The notes: generated by a model not told the origin, from the sequence alone. Shown: positions 47,020-56,360, counted from the first letter of the stretch. The stretch is 64,000 nt of DNA from Methanosaeta sp. PtaU1.Bin060 (GCA_002067365.1 MVRK01000031.1:1-64000), one strand, 5' to 3'. Translations and numbers: made by a program.

Positions 47020-47688
47020 ATGAAGTTGGTTTACTCCCTAGGAGGGTCCATTCTGGCAGGGAAGGACCCGCAAAGCCTGCAGATCTACGCAAAAGCTCTG
47101 AATGAGCTGGCAGAGACGCACAGGATATTCGTAGTAGTAGGAGGCGGAAGGATCGCCCGCGAGTACATCGAGAAGGCGCGCGCCCTGGGCGCATCCGAGA
47201 TATTCTGCGACCAGATAGGGATCGGTGCCACAAGGCTCAACGCCCTGCTCCTCGTCGCAGCTCTCGGCGAGGCTGCGCCCCAGGATATTCCCGCCAGCTA
47301 CTCTGAGGCAGCGCAGTCGCCCTACAGGATTGTGGTCATGGGCGGCCTCGCGCCCGGCCAGACAACAGACGCAGTCTCTGCCCTCTTGGCGGAGCGCGTC
47401 GGGGCCGACCGCCTGATCATAGCCACATCAGTCGATGGCATCTACACAGCCGATCCGGAGAAGGACCCGTCTGCCCAGAAGCTGAAGACCATGACACCTC
47501 ACGCGCTCGTGCGCCTGGCCATGGAGACTGAGATGAAGGCAGGCTCCCGCTCTCCCATCGATCCCCTGGCGGCCAAGATCATCGAGCGCAGCGGCATTCC
47601 TACGGCTGTGGTCCTCGGAAGCAAGATAGAAAATCTGAGGCTGGGTGCCCTGGGAGGGCACAGCGGGACTGAGATCAGGCCGGAGTGA
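47020..47688 (+). CDS. pyrH: UMP kinase (archaeal)
   Basis: 222-aa amino-acid-kinase fold enzyme making UDP from UMP. Motifs: YSLGGSILAGKD, FVVVGGGRIAREYIEKAR, GIGATRLNALLL, MGGLAPGQTTDAVSALLAE, IIATSVDGIYTADPEKDPSA. The short archaeal form of about 220-225 aa. The stop region overlaps the end of the convergent CBS-domain regulator by 14 bases. Confidence 0.95.
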   Translation: MKLVYSLGGSILAGKDPQSLQIYAKALNELAETHRIFVVVGGGRIAREYIEKARALGASEIFCDQIGIGATRLNALLLVAALGEAAPQDIPASYSEAAQSPYRIVVMGGLAPGQTTDAVSALLAERVGADRLIIATSVDGIYTADPEKDPSAQKLKTMTPHALVRLAMETEMKAGSRSPIDPLAAKIIERSGIPTAVVLGSKIENLRLGALGGHSGTEIRPE

Positions 47689-48556
47689 GGGACTTGATCA
47701 GGTCTCCAGAGGCTACAATGCCCCAGAGTACACCATCCTCGGAGACCACCAGCTGCCCTGCGCCCGTCTTCCCGATCATCTTTATCGCCTCGTAGATCGG
47801 CTCCTCCGAGTCGATGGTGAGGAATCCACGGGTCATGATCTCCTTCGCCTCCAAGTTGGTCTTTCCGTCGGCCACTGCCCTGGTGATGTCTGCGAGGTTG
47901 ATCAACCCCGGCGAGCTGTCGTCCACGAGCGCCTCCTGCACGCCGTTGTGCAAAAGAATGCGCGACGCCTCCTGTAGCGTGACATCCGGCGGGATGCGCA
48001 CCGCGCGGCGCGCGATCTTCTTTATGGGCACCTTCGGCACAGATATCATCTCTGTGATATGGATGATGAGCCTGCTCATGGTGTCGTCCCTGCCCACCAC
48101 CGTGCCGCGGATGTAGAGCTTGTTGACAGGCGTCGGCCCCACCTCGATCTCATCCCCGACGTCGAAGTCCCTGATGTTGCCGATGATGCGCACCACGCCG
48201 TCGCACATATGAGAATGCATCACCTTGTTGAAGACTATCTCGCTGGCCGTGGCCCCATCGACGAGCACCCCGTTCCTTATCACAGGAACAGTGACCACAT
48301 CCCCGGTGGCATCGACGTTCAGGGCCTCGTAAGCTGCACCAGTGGCCCTGTAGCCCCCTTTGGGCCCCGGAACTCCTTCCACGAGGTTCAGGGCCTTCAG
48401 GGATTGCATCTGGTTTCTGATGGTTCCCGGATTGCGATCTATCAGCTCCGCGATCTCCTCGCCCTTTACAGCTCTGCCTTCCACACGATGAATGTTTATC
48501 AGCGCTGTTAATATGTCCCTTTGAACTGGTGTCAATTCCATATTTCGATCAGGCAT
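47675..48556 (-). CDS. HTH and CBS-domain transcriptional regulator
   Basis: 293-aa protein. Residues 6-75 form a winged helix (LTPVQRDILTALINIHRVEG, AELIDRNPGTIRNQMQSLKA, GVPGPKGGYRAT). A middle beta domain (VVTVPVIRNGVLVDGATASE; DGVVRIIGNIRDFDVGDEI) follows, then two CBS motifs (PPDVTLQEASRILLHNGVQE; LTIDSEEPIYEAIKMIGKTG) that could bind an adenosine ligand. This architecture is common in methanogens as a predicted energy-responsive regulator. ATG 48556; MELTPVQ 15 bases in is an alternative. TATA-like TCTATATAGG lies about 20 bp upstream, with others farther. Confidence 0.87.
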   Translation of the reverse strand: MPDRNMELTPVQRDILTALINIHRVEGRAVKGEEIAELIDRNPGTIRNQMQSLKALNLVEGVPGPKGGYRATGAAYEALNVDATGDVVTVPVIRNGVLVDGATASEIVFNKVMHSHMCDGVVRIIGNIRDFDVGDEIEVGPTPVNKLYIRGTVVGRDDTMSRLIIHITEMISVPKVPIKKIARRAVRIPPDVTLQEASRILLHNGVQEALVDDSSPGLINLADITRAVADGKTNLEAKEIMTRGFLTIDSEEPIYEAIKMIGKTGAGQLVVSEDGVLWGIVASGDLIKSLTPA

Positions 48557-48700
48557 TGTTCATGATTAATTTCCTATATAGATTTGTTGATCCGAAAGAT
48601 TTAATGAGTACACGATGGCCAAAACAAAATTTAATATTGCTTGTTTCTTCCTTTTGAAGATTGTTAAAATCGTGTTTCAGCCCAAAACAGCGAAAAAAAC

Positions 48701-49816
48701 TCATTCTTCGCGTCTGCGCATCGGGCAGAGCCTGCTTCCCTTGTGTGGAAAGCGTCCCATGCGCCCCCAGATTCTCCTCACAGGCTCCTGAAGGACGTTC
48801 CCGTAGGACTGCGGATAGCATGCGCACGGATAAACCTCGCCTGAAGGCGTGATGTGCATCCAGTTCCTGCCCGCAAAGCATCCAAAGCGCCTGAGGGCCT
48901 CAGGAACTGAGAATATCCTGGGAGCCCCTGCGCGCGAGACGAAGGCATTCAGAGCCGAGTGGTCCCTTCCCGTCAGGGCTACGCCCCGCTGCAAAGACCA
49001 GCGACCTGTTGGCACGACCTCAAAGAACGTCAGCTCGTGGGCCCCCGTCTTTCTGGCAAGTTCGTGAAACCCCTGCAGACGGGTGATATTTTTGTGTCGC
49101 AGGACGGCGTAGATGTCCACCAACAGGCCCGCCGAAAGGGCATTCTCCACAGCCCTCATCGCCTCCCTGAAGACCCCGATCCTCCCGCGCATGGCGTCAT
49201 GCTCCTCAGGCACTGGGCTGTCCAGGCTCACATTCACAGCGTAGAGGCCCGCCTCCTTCAGCCTTACTGCGAGATCAGCCGTGAACCCTGCGCCAGAGGT
49301 GAAGAGGGTGGAGATCGCCCTGTCGCCGACCGCCGCCACCAGCTCCGGCAGCTCGCGGTACAATGTGGGCTCACCCCCGTCGAAGATCACGAGGGTTGTC
49401 CCCAGGTCCAAGACCTGGTGGATGAGGTCCTTCACGAGATCCGGTGAGAGGCGCATCTTCTGTCCAGAGTCCGGCAGAGCGCAGTGAACGCACCTGTTGG
49501 GGCACTCCTCAGTGATGGAGATCGTCACCTGGTCAGGCGTGCGAAGGCCCATCAGAGCCCTGATGTGGCTCTTCGCCAGGCGGTCGAATGCTATGCTTGG
49601 AACAGGAGGAATCCACGTGGAGAGAGATAGAGCGTCTTCCTTCGCCAAGGCCGCAACCTGGCCATCTATCATATCCATGGAGGATCTGATCGCCTGAAGG
49701 CGTGCCAGGGGACCGTTGACCTCAACCATCACCCTGCCCTCTTGCACTGAGGCTGTGGCCCTCAGAAGAGGGCTGCTGTAGAGGTGGTAGGAGAAAGCCT
49801 TCGGTTCCATCATCAC
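48701..49816 (-). CDS. Radical SAM protein of unknown function
   Basis: 371-aa radical SAM enzyme: ISITEECPNRCVHCALPD (SAM-cluster Cys), LVIFDGGEPTLYRELPELVA, SLDSPVPEEHDAMRG, and a C-terminal Cys-rich stretch (RRFGCFAGRNWMHITPSGEV, YPCACYPQSYG, RLCPMRRREE) like a SPASM/twitch cluster site. The N-terminal ~100 residues (KAFSYHLYSSPLLRATASVQ) are not part of the barrel and are unfamiliar. Neighbours give no clue to the substrate. MMMEP at the N-terminus leaves the exact start ambiguous within two codons. Confidence 0.85.
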   Translation of the reverse strand: MMMEPKAFSYHLYSSPLLRATASVQEGRVMVEVNGPLARLQAIRSSMDMIDGQVAALAKEDALSLSTWIPPVPSIAFDRLAKSHIRALMGLRTPDQVTISITEECPNRCVHCALPDSGQKMRLSPDLVKDLIHQVLDLGTTLVIFDGGEPTLYRELPELVAAVGDRAISTLFTSGAGFTADLAVRLKEAGLYAVNVSLDSPVPEEHDAMRGRIGVFREAMRAVENALSAGLLVDIYAVLRHKNITRLQGFHELARKTGAHELTFFEVVPTGRWSLQRGVALTGRDHSALNAFVSRAGAPRIFSVPEALRRFGCFAGRNWMHITPSGEVYPCACYPQSYGNVLQEPVRRIWGRMGRFPHKGSRLCPMRRREE

Positions 49817-49880
49817 TCCGTCTTTATTCGAGCATCAACTCAGACATTGCGCAATCAGCCTTATTATCCGGCATATTTCA

Positions 49881-50219
49881 TCAATAAACATTCTCAGGCT
49901 CGAAGATCTTCTCGCCCACGACTCTGCCATCGATGGTGCGGTAGAAGCAGGATCTGTATCCTGTGTGACACGCCCCCCCGACCTGCTCCACCAGAAGGAG
50001 CACTGCATCCTCATCGCAGTCGATGCGCACCTCCCGCACGTGCTGAAAATGCCCGGACACCTCGCCCTTCAGCCACAGCTTCTTCCTTGATCGCGACCAG
50101 TAGTGCGCCTTTCCGGTCTCAAGCGTCTTGGCCAACGCCTCATCATTCATGTAGGCCAGCATCAGCACCTCCCCGGTCTTCCAGTCCTGGGCTATGGCAG
50201 GGATCAAAGAGTCCTTCAT
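49881..50219 (-). CDS. hisI: Phosphoribosyl-AMP cyclohydrolase
   Basis: 113-aa HisI, opening the ring of phosphoribosyl-AMP in histidine synthesis. Motifs: [60 protein letters not shown] and GYRSCFYR, with the zinc-binding Cys and the Asp-Asp metal site. ATG 50219 is the true start; the open frame upstream overlaps the divergent nre gene and has no family similarity. No HisE domain is fused. It is 45 bp from nre in divergent arrangement. Confidence 0.95.
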   Translation of the reverse strand: MKDSLIPAIAQDWKTGEVLMLAYMNDEALAKTLETGKAHYWSRSRKKLWLKGEVSGHFQHVREVRIDCDEDAVLLLVEQVGGACHTGYRSCFYRTIDGRVVGEKIFEPENVY

Positions 50220-50264
50220 CGCGGAAAGATAGCGGTATATCCTATAAAGGTCTAGCTGAAGGAG

Positions 50265-51434
50265 ATGGAGTGCGTCACCTGCAAGGGCAGGGGGCTCTGC
50301 GGCCGTCCGGTCTGCCCGATCCTTCGCCGCCTGGAGGAGATCGCCGCCCTTCCGAAGGTGGGGGAGCGCCTGGAAGGGATCTCGCCCCCGGAGGTCTTCG
50401 TGGGAAGGCACGGCTATCCTCTGGTCAGGGCAGGGCCGATGGTTCCAGCCGGCGATGCCCCTCTCAAGCCGGCCCTCGGAATGGACATAGGCGAGATCAT
50501 CGCGGTGCGCTCGGCCCTGGTGCGCTCCGAGGCGAGGATGACTGTGAAGGAGGCGAATGCGCCCGGCAGGCTCCTGGAGAGCTGCCAGCAGATGGCCATG
50601 TCCTCCTCACCAGTGGGCGCAGAGGTCTCTTTCCTGAAGCCGCCCAAGGGAAGGCTTCAGTTCGACGGCGTTCTCTCGCCCTCGGGCCCCACAGGGACAT
50701 TGAAGGGGATGGAGATCACGACGAATCCCGCCATCCCGCGCAAGGTGGACCAGATCGTGGAGGACAGGGACGCTGACGCCGCGCAATCCGTGGGCGAGCT
50801 TTATCTATCGGGTATCGGCACTGAGCACATCTCCAGGCTATTATCCCTCGGCCTCCTGGGAAAGAGAAGGAAGCTTGTGCCGACAAGATGGTCCATCACA
50901 GCATCGGACGACATGATCGGTCGCCAGCTTAAGGAGGCGGTGATCGATAAGCCTCTGGTGAGAGATTACTATCTCTACTCCGGAGAGGACCTGGGAAATC
51001 ACTTCGAGATACTTCTGCTCCCGAGGTCCTTCACTTTCGAGCTGGTGGAGATCTGGATGCCCCGGTCTGTCTGGGCCATAGACGGCTTCATAGGCTCAGA
51101 TCGGGAGGATATACGGCCAAAGAAAGGGTACAGCCCGCTGGCGGGCGGCTACTATGCAGCCCGTCTGGCTGTTCTTGAGAGTCTGGCAGGCCTGGGCCGC
51201 CAGGCTGCAGTACTGGCTGTGAGGGAGATCTCCGAAGCCTACTGGGCACCTCTTGGGGTCTGGGTGGTCAGGGATGTGGCGCGAAAGACGATGCATGCCT
51301 TACCCCTGCGCCTTGGCAGCCTGAGCGAGGCCCTGGAGGTGATGAAAGGCAGGATTAAGACTCCAGAGAGCCAGTGGCTCAAAGCCTCCAAGCTCCTGGG
51401 AGGGCCGGTGCAAAGGAGCCTGGCGGAGTTCTAG
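50265..51434 (+). CDS. Nre family DNA repair protein
   Basis: 389-aa archaeal Nre (DUF650/DUF651) protein, linked to DNA damage response. N-terminal zinc-like motif [16 protein letters not shown] (residues 3-18), then [30 protein letters not shown], the central [20 protein letters not shown] and a C-terminal [13 protein letters not shown]. The last residues are QRSLAEF, matching a PCNA-binding (PIP) motif. In Haloferax, NreA has a PIP motif, so PCNA recruitment is plausible. Confidence 0.92.
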   Translation: MECVTCKGRGLCGRPVCPILRRLEEIAALPKVGERLEGISPPEVFVGRHGYPLVRAGPMVPAGDAPLKPALGMDIGEIIAVRSALVRSEARMTVKEANAPGRLLESCQQMAMSSSPVGAEVSFLKPPKGRLQFDGVLSPSGPTGTLKGMEITTNPAIPRKVDQIVEDRDADAAQSVGELYLSGIGTEHISRLLSLGLLGKRRKLVPTRWSITASDDMIGRQLKEAVIDKPLVRDYYLYSGEDLGNHFEILLLPRSFTFELVEIWMPRSVWAIDGFIGSDREDIRPKKGYSPLAGGYYAARLAVLESLAGLGRQAAVLAVREISEAYWAPLGVWVVRDVARKTMHALPLRLGSLSEALEVMKGRIKTPESQWLKASKLLGGPVQRSLAEF

Positions 51435-51522
51435 CTATCCATTCCTCACATCCTCTCGAACATCTCTGCGACATCGTTTTTCGTTTATCAACTGTGCATT
51501 CGTGCCCCCTGAGATACATTTT

Positions 51523-51535
51523 CCAAAAAATTTAT
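51523..51535 (+). promoter_or_regulatory. TATA box of hsp20
   Basis: AAAAAATTTATACATG upstream of hsp20 is a good archaeal BRE/TATA arrangement about 80 bp before the ATG, giving a leader of about 50 nt. GAGGAAAA precedes the start. Confidence 0.5.
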
Positions 51536-51607
51536 ACATGAAAGGCCGGATAATAGTAATATGATAGCACAGAAGCAGCCATGAAGTGTTTAGGAGTTTG
51601 AGGAAAA

Positions 51608-52195
51608 ATGTGGGAAAGAAGATATCCGTCGATCTTCGACATCTTTCAGAGCTTCACCAGGGGCTTTCCCCCGGAGAGAAAGGCGAGATCTGAGGAGGAC
51701 TGGCTTCGCGAGCCCTTCGAGGAGATGATCAGAAGGTTCGAGGAGTCGATGCCGGCCGAGTACAAGGAGAGGGTCACTGTGGAGAAGACTCCCTCCGGCG
51801 TGACGCGAAGGTACGGCCCCTTCGTCTATGGCTTCAGCTACACCGCAGAGCCCGGCAAGGAGCCGGTCTTCAGGGAGTTCGGCAACATCCGGCCATCCAT
51901 GAGGGGCATAGAGCCGAGCATGGGGCGCGAGCCCCTGGTGGACGTCATGGATGAGAAGGAGAAGTACAAGATCTTCGTCGAGCTTCCGGGCGTGGACAAG
52001 GAGAAGATGCAGCTCGATGTGGCCGAGACGAGCGTCGAGGTCAAGACCGAGGACGAGAAGAAGTTCTACAAGCTGATAGAGCTTGAGGCCCCTGTGAACC
52101 CCGAGAGCGCCAAGGCATCCTACAAGAACGGCGTCCTGACCCTGGAGATCGACAAGAAGGAGAAGAGAAAGGGAAAGGAGATCAAGATCGAGTGA
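51608..52195 (+). CDS. hsp20: Small heat-shock protein Hsp20
   Basis: 195-aa alpha-crystallin-type chaperone. The N-terminal region (about 1-105) is longer than usual and acidic (EEDWLREPFEEMIRRFEESM). The alpha-crystallin domain begins PLVDVMDEKEKYKIFVELPG then VDKEKMQLDV, and the tail has NGVLTLEIDKKEKRKGKEIKI with the I-x-I-like end (IKIE). Binds unfolding proteins under heat stress. Own promoter; the convergent 45-aa gene follows. Confidence 0.92.
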   Translation: MWERRYPSIFDIFQSFTRGFPPERKARSEEDWLREPFEEMIRRFEESMPAEYKERVTVEKTPSGVTRRYGPFVYGFSYTAEPGKEPVFREFGNIRPSMRGIEPSMGREPLVDVMDEKEKYKIFVELPGVDKEKMQLDVAETSVEVKTEDEKKFYKLIELEAPVNPESAKASYKNGVLTLEIDKKEKRKGKEIKIE

Positions 52196-52209
52196 TCCAT
52201 GCTTGGATC

Positions 52210-52347
52210 TCACTTGATCTTTTTCTGGAGCTTCTTGAGCTTCTTCTTGGCGTCTTGGCTGCCCAATGCAGCCTGCTTCGCGAGCTCTTCCGCCTTGGCC
52301 TTCTTCACCTTGTTCAGCTTCTCCAGCTGTTTCTTACTCGTTGGCAT
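52210..52347 (-). CDS. 45-aa Lys-rich small protein
   Basis: A 45-residue protein (MPTSKKQLEKLNKVKKAKAE at the start, KKKLKKLQKKIK at the end), roughly 38 percent Lys, predicted as a single amphipathic basic helix. GAGGTGA lies four bases before its ATG, a near-perfect ribosome site. It is convergent with hsp20, 15 bp away. No family recognised; nucleic-acid or ribosome binding is a guess from charge. Confidence 0.65.
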   Translation of the reverse strand: MPTSKKQLEKLNKVKKAKAEELAKQAALGSQDAKKKLKKLQKKIK

Positions 52348-52561
52348 ACAGTCACCTCGCTACGGCCTTTGGCTGATTCTACTTAGCTTTTTTTCCAGTG
52401 CTTTTGGACTCTTGGTCGATGGCCATTCCAGACCAGATTGTTTCAAGCTCTGCAAATGCCATATAGCCACGCAGCCGCATCTGGCGGCAGATTGCTCTGA
52501 CCAGGGTGATCGAAAGGGGTTCGAGGAGAGATCTCCATTTTCCCCTTGCCCCTGGACAGAT

Positions 52562-53401
52562 TCACCTGAAGGCTTTCGCAGCGACCCGCCCGTCCTTTAT
52601 CTCCAGGAATCTGTACTCTTCGCAGGGGCTCTTCTTCCAGGACCCGGTGTTCACCACCCTGCACGCTGCATCGTAGGCTGAGTCGTGGTCGTGGGTATGG
52701 CCATAGACCAGAACCTCGTCCCTCTCTGCCCCAATGTACAGCGTCCTCGCCCTGGATGCCGCGAGCCGATCGATAGAGGACTTCGCCTTGTGAGCCCCCT
52801 CAAGCCTCTCCTCAGGGCTCTTCATCATGGATTTGAGGGACGCTGAGATGTCCACAGGCAGCCTCACAAGCCCTCCAAGCAGCGATTTGGAGGTCTGAAA
52901 TGCATCCCAGAGCCTGCTTGCGGCGTTTCCAGTATCATCGCCGTAAAGGCACAGGTTCTCGCTGAAGCTCTCATATGAGGTCAATGATTTGTAGAATGGG
53001 TTCGCGAGCACCTCCAGCTGATAGCCGTGAATGAAGAAGAACTTGGATCCGCCGTCCTGGAGCGATAAGGACCGGGAGACCTCTACAAAGGGAAATTTGG
53101 GAGTCTGCCGCTCATAGAGCCTCAGCATGAAGAAGTCGTGATTGCCCGCGACGTAATGGACGTTTACACTGTTATTGAAACTCGTCAGCATGCTGAAGAT
53201 CTCGGCCGTCTCCGTCAGCGCCTTTGCAAAATCGCGCCTCCAGAAGTCCACGATGTCCCCCAGCAGGACGAGATGGCCCCCGTCCCTGAGCTGGTCGCAA
53301 GCGATATGTTTCAGGAAATCTTCAAACGCCTGGTCGTCTCTCTTGACATCGGGATCGTCTGGATGCTGCGCAAGATGCACATCGGATACCACTATGATCA
53401 T
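52562..53401 (-). CDS. Metallophosphoesterase (UDP-diacylglucosamine hydrolase-like)
   Basis: 279-aa calcineurin-type phosphoesterase. Metal motifs: VVSDVHL near the start, LLGDIVDFWRRDF, VAGNHDFFML, FFIHGYQLEV and a C-terminal VYGHTHDHDSA. The insert around residues 170-200 is helical. Related to LpxH-like and archaeal phosphoesterases; a lipid A role is not expected in an archaeon, so the substrate is unknown. ATG start. Confidence 0.87.
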   Translation of the reverse strand: MIIVVSDVHLAQHPDDPDVKRDDQAFEDFLKHIACDQLRDGGHLVLLGDIVDFWRRDFAKALTETAEIFSMLTSFNNSVNVHYVAGNHDFFMLRLYERQTPKFPFVEVSRSLSLQDGGSKFFFIHGYQLEVLANPFYKSLTSYESFSENLCLYGDDTGNAASRLWDAFQTSKSLLGGLVRLPVDISASLKSMMKSPEERLEGAHKAKSSIDRLAASRARTLYIGAERDEVLVYGHTHDHDSAYDAACRVVNTGSWKKSPCEEYRFLEIKDGRVAAKAFR

Positions 53402-53726
53402 TATTATCCTCGACAGATGTCATATTTGTCCAATGATTTAAGCATATTCCATGCCGTTTGATATCGTTGACCTCTCCGCAACTTGGCTCAAATTTTAAAT
53501 ACAACTTCATCAATCCTTTGGTCTGAGAGTGCAGCTGAGAGATTCTCAGCTTCGATCTTCATCCTTGGTGGAGGTGCTCGCCTGTGATCCAGTGGCTGCG
53601 AGCCATTGGCCAAAACATTTTTGCTCATATCGGGTCGGGCGAGCTGCACTGTTCGAGCCGGAGGCCCACGAGCGGCGGAAAAGCCCTTTGGAGGCCACAG
53701 TATGATGAGATGGGGTGGAATTGCGA
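53402..53726. promoter_or_regulatory. Intergenic region before the GH5 gene
   Basis: 325 bp without a gene. CAAATTTTAAATACAAC around 53490-53505 is the best TATA candidate for the GH5 gene, though about 225 bp upstream. No RNA gene or clear hairpin was found. Confidence 0.35.
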
Positions 53727-55103
53727 ATGGATGCAACTGTTGGAGCAGACGCCGAGCTGAGGCTCGGAAGAAACGGATTTCAGGATAAGCAAGGCAGGCG
53801 GGTCTTTTTCAGGGGCATAAACATAGCGAGCAACGCCAAGTTCCCGCCCTTCATACCCTTCGAGGACCCGAAGTGGTGGGACATGCTCGCCCGGTGGGGC
53901 TTCAACATGGCTCGCCTGACATTGATGTGGGAGGCGATCGAGCCCCGCCCCGGCCAGTACGATCAGGTCTATCTGGAGAAGATCGTCCGGCTCGTGGACG
54001 GGGCATCCAAGAGGGGCATCTACATCCTGCTCGACATGCACCAGGACCTATACAGCCGCTGGGTGGGCGGCGACGGGGCTCCCGACTGGGCATTTCCTCC
54101 AGATGTCGATCCTCGCAACAACAGCGGCATTGAGGGATTCGAGGGCGGCATGTGGGGGATGGCCTACTCCCAGTCAGATGATATCAAGCGATGCTTCACC
54201 CATTTCTTCCAATCCCAAGAGCTTCGAGAGCACTACAAGAAGGCCTGGCAGCAGGTGGCCAGGAAGGTCATGGGCAATCCATACATCCTAGGCTACGATA
54301 TCATGAATGAGCCATCCAATGGAGATATATTGAACATCACTGGCGAGTTCGAGAACTACTACCTCAAACCCTTCTATGAGGAGGTGATCCTGGCCATCAG
54401 GAAGATCCAACCGGATGCAGTGGGATTCGTGGAGCCGAATATGTATGATACATACTTCTCGAACCTCACTCACTTCAACATCGACGGCCTGGTCTATGCC
54501 CCGCACCTCTACAATGCCCTTTCAGTCACATTCAGGTTCAATATGCCCATGGAGGATATGGTGCTGGGAGAGCTCCTTGAGCGTCTCAAGGATAAGGCAG
54601 AAGAGCTTAGGCTGCCCATATTCATAGGCGAGTTCGGGGATACATGGAAGAAACCAGACAGAAACGGCCCCGTGGATGATGTTCATTGCGTTTTGGAGGA
54701 GGGCTTCACCAACTGCGCCTACTGGGACTACAGCGTCAAGGACGTGGATGCCTGGAACGAGGAGGACTTCTCGATCATCGACCAGAACGGCAAGCCAAGA
54801 GGCCTGGAGGTGAATGTGCGCCCTTATGTCCGGCGGCTCAACGGAGCGCCCATCCGGCAGTCCTTCAGCAGCTACGAGAAGATATACACTGCAGAGTTCT
54901 CTGGAGGTCCTGGCAAGGCCCCCACTGTCATCTACATGCCAGCATCCATTCATTATCCCGAAGGCTTTGATGTGGAGGTCTCCGACGGAAGGGATGAATA
55001 CCACAAGGATCTGAACGAGCTGTGGTACTTCCCGGAGAACGAGGGAGACCACTGGATAGAGATCAGACCAAAGGGTAGCAGCGAGCCGATTCCTGTTGCC
55101 TAA
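53727..55103 (+). CDS. Glycoside hydrolase family 5 protein (endoglycoceramidase/cellulase-like)
   Basis: 458-aa GH5-type (beta/alpha)8 enzyme. Catalytic residues are evident: acid/base Glu in GYDIMNEPSNGD and nucleophile Glu in PIFIGEFGDTW. Other marks: GRRVFFRGINIASNAKFPPF, GFNMARLTLMWEAIEP, LLDMHQDLYSRWVGGDGAPD and VYAPHLYN. The pattern DMHQD...GDGAP is that of endoglycoceramidase-like GH5. The C-terminus (about 370-458) is a beta domain. ATG 53727 has GGTGG upstream. No signal peptide, so the enzyme appears cytosolic, which is odd for polysaccharide hydrolysis. Substrate may be a glycolipid or compatible-solute glycoside. Confidence 0.88.
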   Translation: MDATVGADAELRLGRNGFQDKQGRRVFFRGINIASNAKFPPFIPFEDPKWWDMLARWGFNMARLTLMWEAIEPRPGQYDQVYLEKIVRLVDGASKRGIYILLDMHQDLYSRWVGGDGAPDWAFPPDVDPRNNSGIEGFEGGMWGMAYSQSDDIKRCFTHFFQSQELREHYKKAWQQVARKVMGNPYILGYDIMNEPSNGDILNITGEFENYYLKPFYEEVILAIRKIQPDAVGFVEPNMYDTYFSNLTHFNIDGLVYAPHLYNALSVTFRFNMPMEDMVLGELLERLKDKAEELRLPIFIGEFGDTWKKPDRNGPVDDVHCVLEEGFTNCAYWDYSVKDVDAWNEEDFSIIDQNGKPRGLEVNVRPYVRRLNGAPIRQSFSSYEKIYTAEFSGGPGKAPTVIYMPASIHYPEGFDVEVSDGRDEYHKDLNELWYFPENEGDHWIEIRPKGSSEPIPVA

Positions 55104-55207
55104 CCCGTTGACAGCCAGACAGCGATTGATTTGCACTGCGACATCGGCAGTTTCATTTCGAAGCAGGAAGATCTCCTGGTTTGTTCGACCCCGAAAGGAG
55201 ATCATCG

Positions 55208-56332
55208 ATGAAGACGGGCGTTGTCAGCCTGCCCCTGCACGGCGGCTCTGCCCCGCCGTGGCTCTTCAAGCGCATGGTGAGGATGGCAGGAGAGGTGGCC
55301 GATGCGCTGGTTTACGAGCACGGCGAAGAGGAGTTCCTGAGGAGAATCGCTGATCCATACTGGTTCCAGGCCTTGGCCTGCGTCCTCGGATTCGATTGGC
55401 ACTCTTCGGGCACCACCACAGTTACCACAGGCGCTCTCAAGATCGCCCTCTCCCCGGAAAGGCATGGCATTGCAGTGGCCGGAGGCAAGGGCAAGACATC
55501 GGGAAAGGCCCCGTCTGATATCGAGCGGCAGGGAGACGCCTTCTCCCTATCAAGCGCCAAGGTTCACGAGCTGACGAGGGCTAGCAGGATGTCAGCCAAG
55601 GTGGACAGCGCCCTGGTTCAGGATGGATATCAACTATACCACCATGCCTTCTTCTTCACAAGATCTGGTGAGTGGGCGGTTGTGCAGCAGGGCATGAACG
55701 ACTCCTTAGCCCGCCGCTACCACTGGCTCTCCGACGGCGTCCAGAGCTATGTCGAGGAGCCTCACAGCGCCATCTGCGCCGAGAGAAGGGAGAGATCGGT
55801 GCTCGATCTGACTGCCGCAGAGAGCCGGGAGAACCGAGCTGCCACCCTGGACCTGATAAGGGACGGACCATCGCACATTCAGAGCGCTCAGCGCAGCCTT
55901 CTGGACTTCGTGCGAGAGGGAGAGAAACCGTTTCCTTTACCCGGATTCTCCATGCCGGGGCGGCACAAGCTCGTGGCCAGCCTAGACATCGACGACCTCG
56001 GGCGAGCGGCCCTCCAGGCGGCCTACGAGCTGCAGCCCGAAAGCTACGAGGATCTTGTGGCCCTGAAGGGCATGGGCCCGAAGAGGATAAGGGCGCTGGC
56101 CCTCATCTCGGAGCTGATCTACGGGACCAGACCCAGCTGGCGAGACCCGGCGAAGTTCAGCTTTGCCCATGGAGGAAAGGACGGCACGCCCTTCCCGGTC
56201 GATCGAGAGACATATGATCACTCGATAAGGACTCTGAGAGAGGCTCTGGAGGGCGCAAAGATGGAGAAAAAAGAGAGATATGAGGCCATCCGAAGGCTGG
56301 CAAGATATACAGGATCTGAGAATAGCATTTAG
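55208..56332 (+). CDS. DUF763 protein
   Basis: 374-aa DUF763 family member. Diagnostic start MKTGVVSLPLHGGSAPPWLF, then FDWHSSGTTTVTTGALK, GIAVAGGKGKTSGKAPSDIE, YQLYHHAFFFTRSGEWAVVQ and QGMND. Near residue 295 a helix-hairpin-helix motif (YEDLVALKGMGPKRIRALAL) suggests DNA binding. ATG 55208 has GGAG about eight bases before it. Some relatives are of interest for DNA metabolism, but no function is established. Confidence 0.88.
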   Translation: MKTGVVSLPLHGGSAPPWLFKRMVRMAGEVADALVYEHGEEEFLRRIADPYWFQALACVLGFDWHSSGTTTVTTGALKIALSPERHGIAVAGGKGKTSGKAPSDIERQGDAFSLSSAKVHELTRASRMSAKVDSALVQDGYQLYHHAFFFTRSGEWAVVQQGMNDSLARRYHWLSDGVQSYVEEPHSAICAERRERSVLDLTAAESRENRAATLDLIRDGPSHIQSAQRSLLDFVREGEKPFPLPGFSMPGRHKLVASLDIDDLGRAALQAAYELQPESYEDLVALKGMGPKRIRALALISELIYGTRPSWRDPAKFSFAHGGKDGTPFPVDRETYDHSIRTLREALEGAKMEKKERYEAIRRLARYTGSENSI

Positions 56333-56360
56333 CTCAGCTATCGCAGATCATCTATCATCC

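Noticed and set aside
50220-50411. N-terminal extension of hisI
   Set aside because: The extra frame is antisense to nre and unlike HisI proteins; ATG 50219 gives the normal length.
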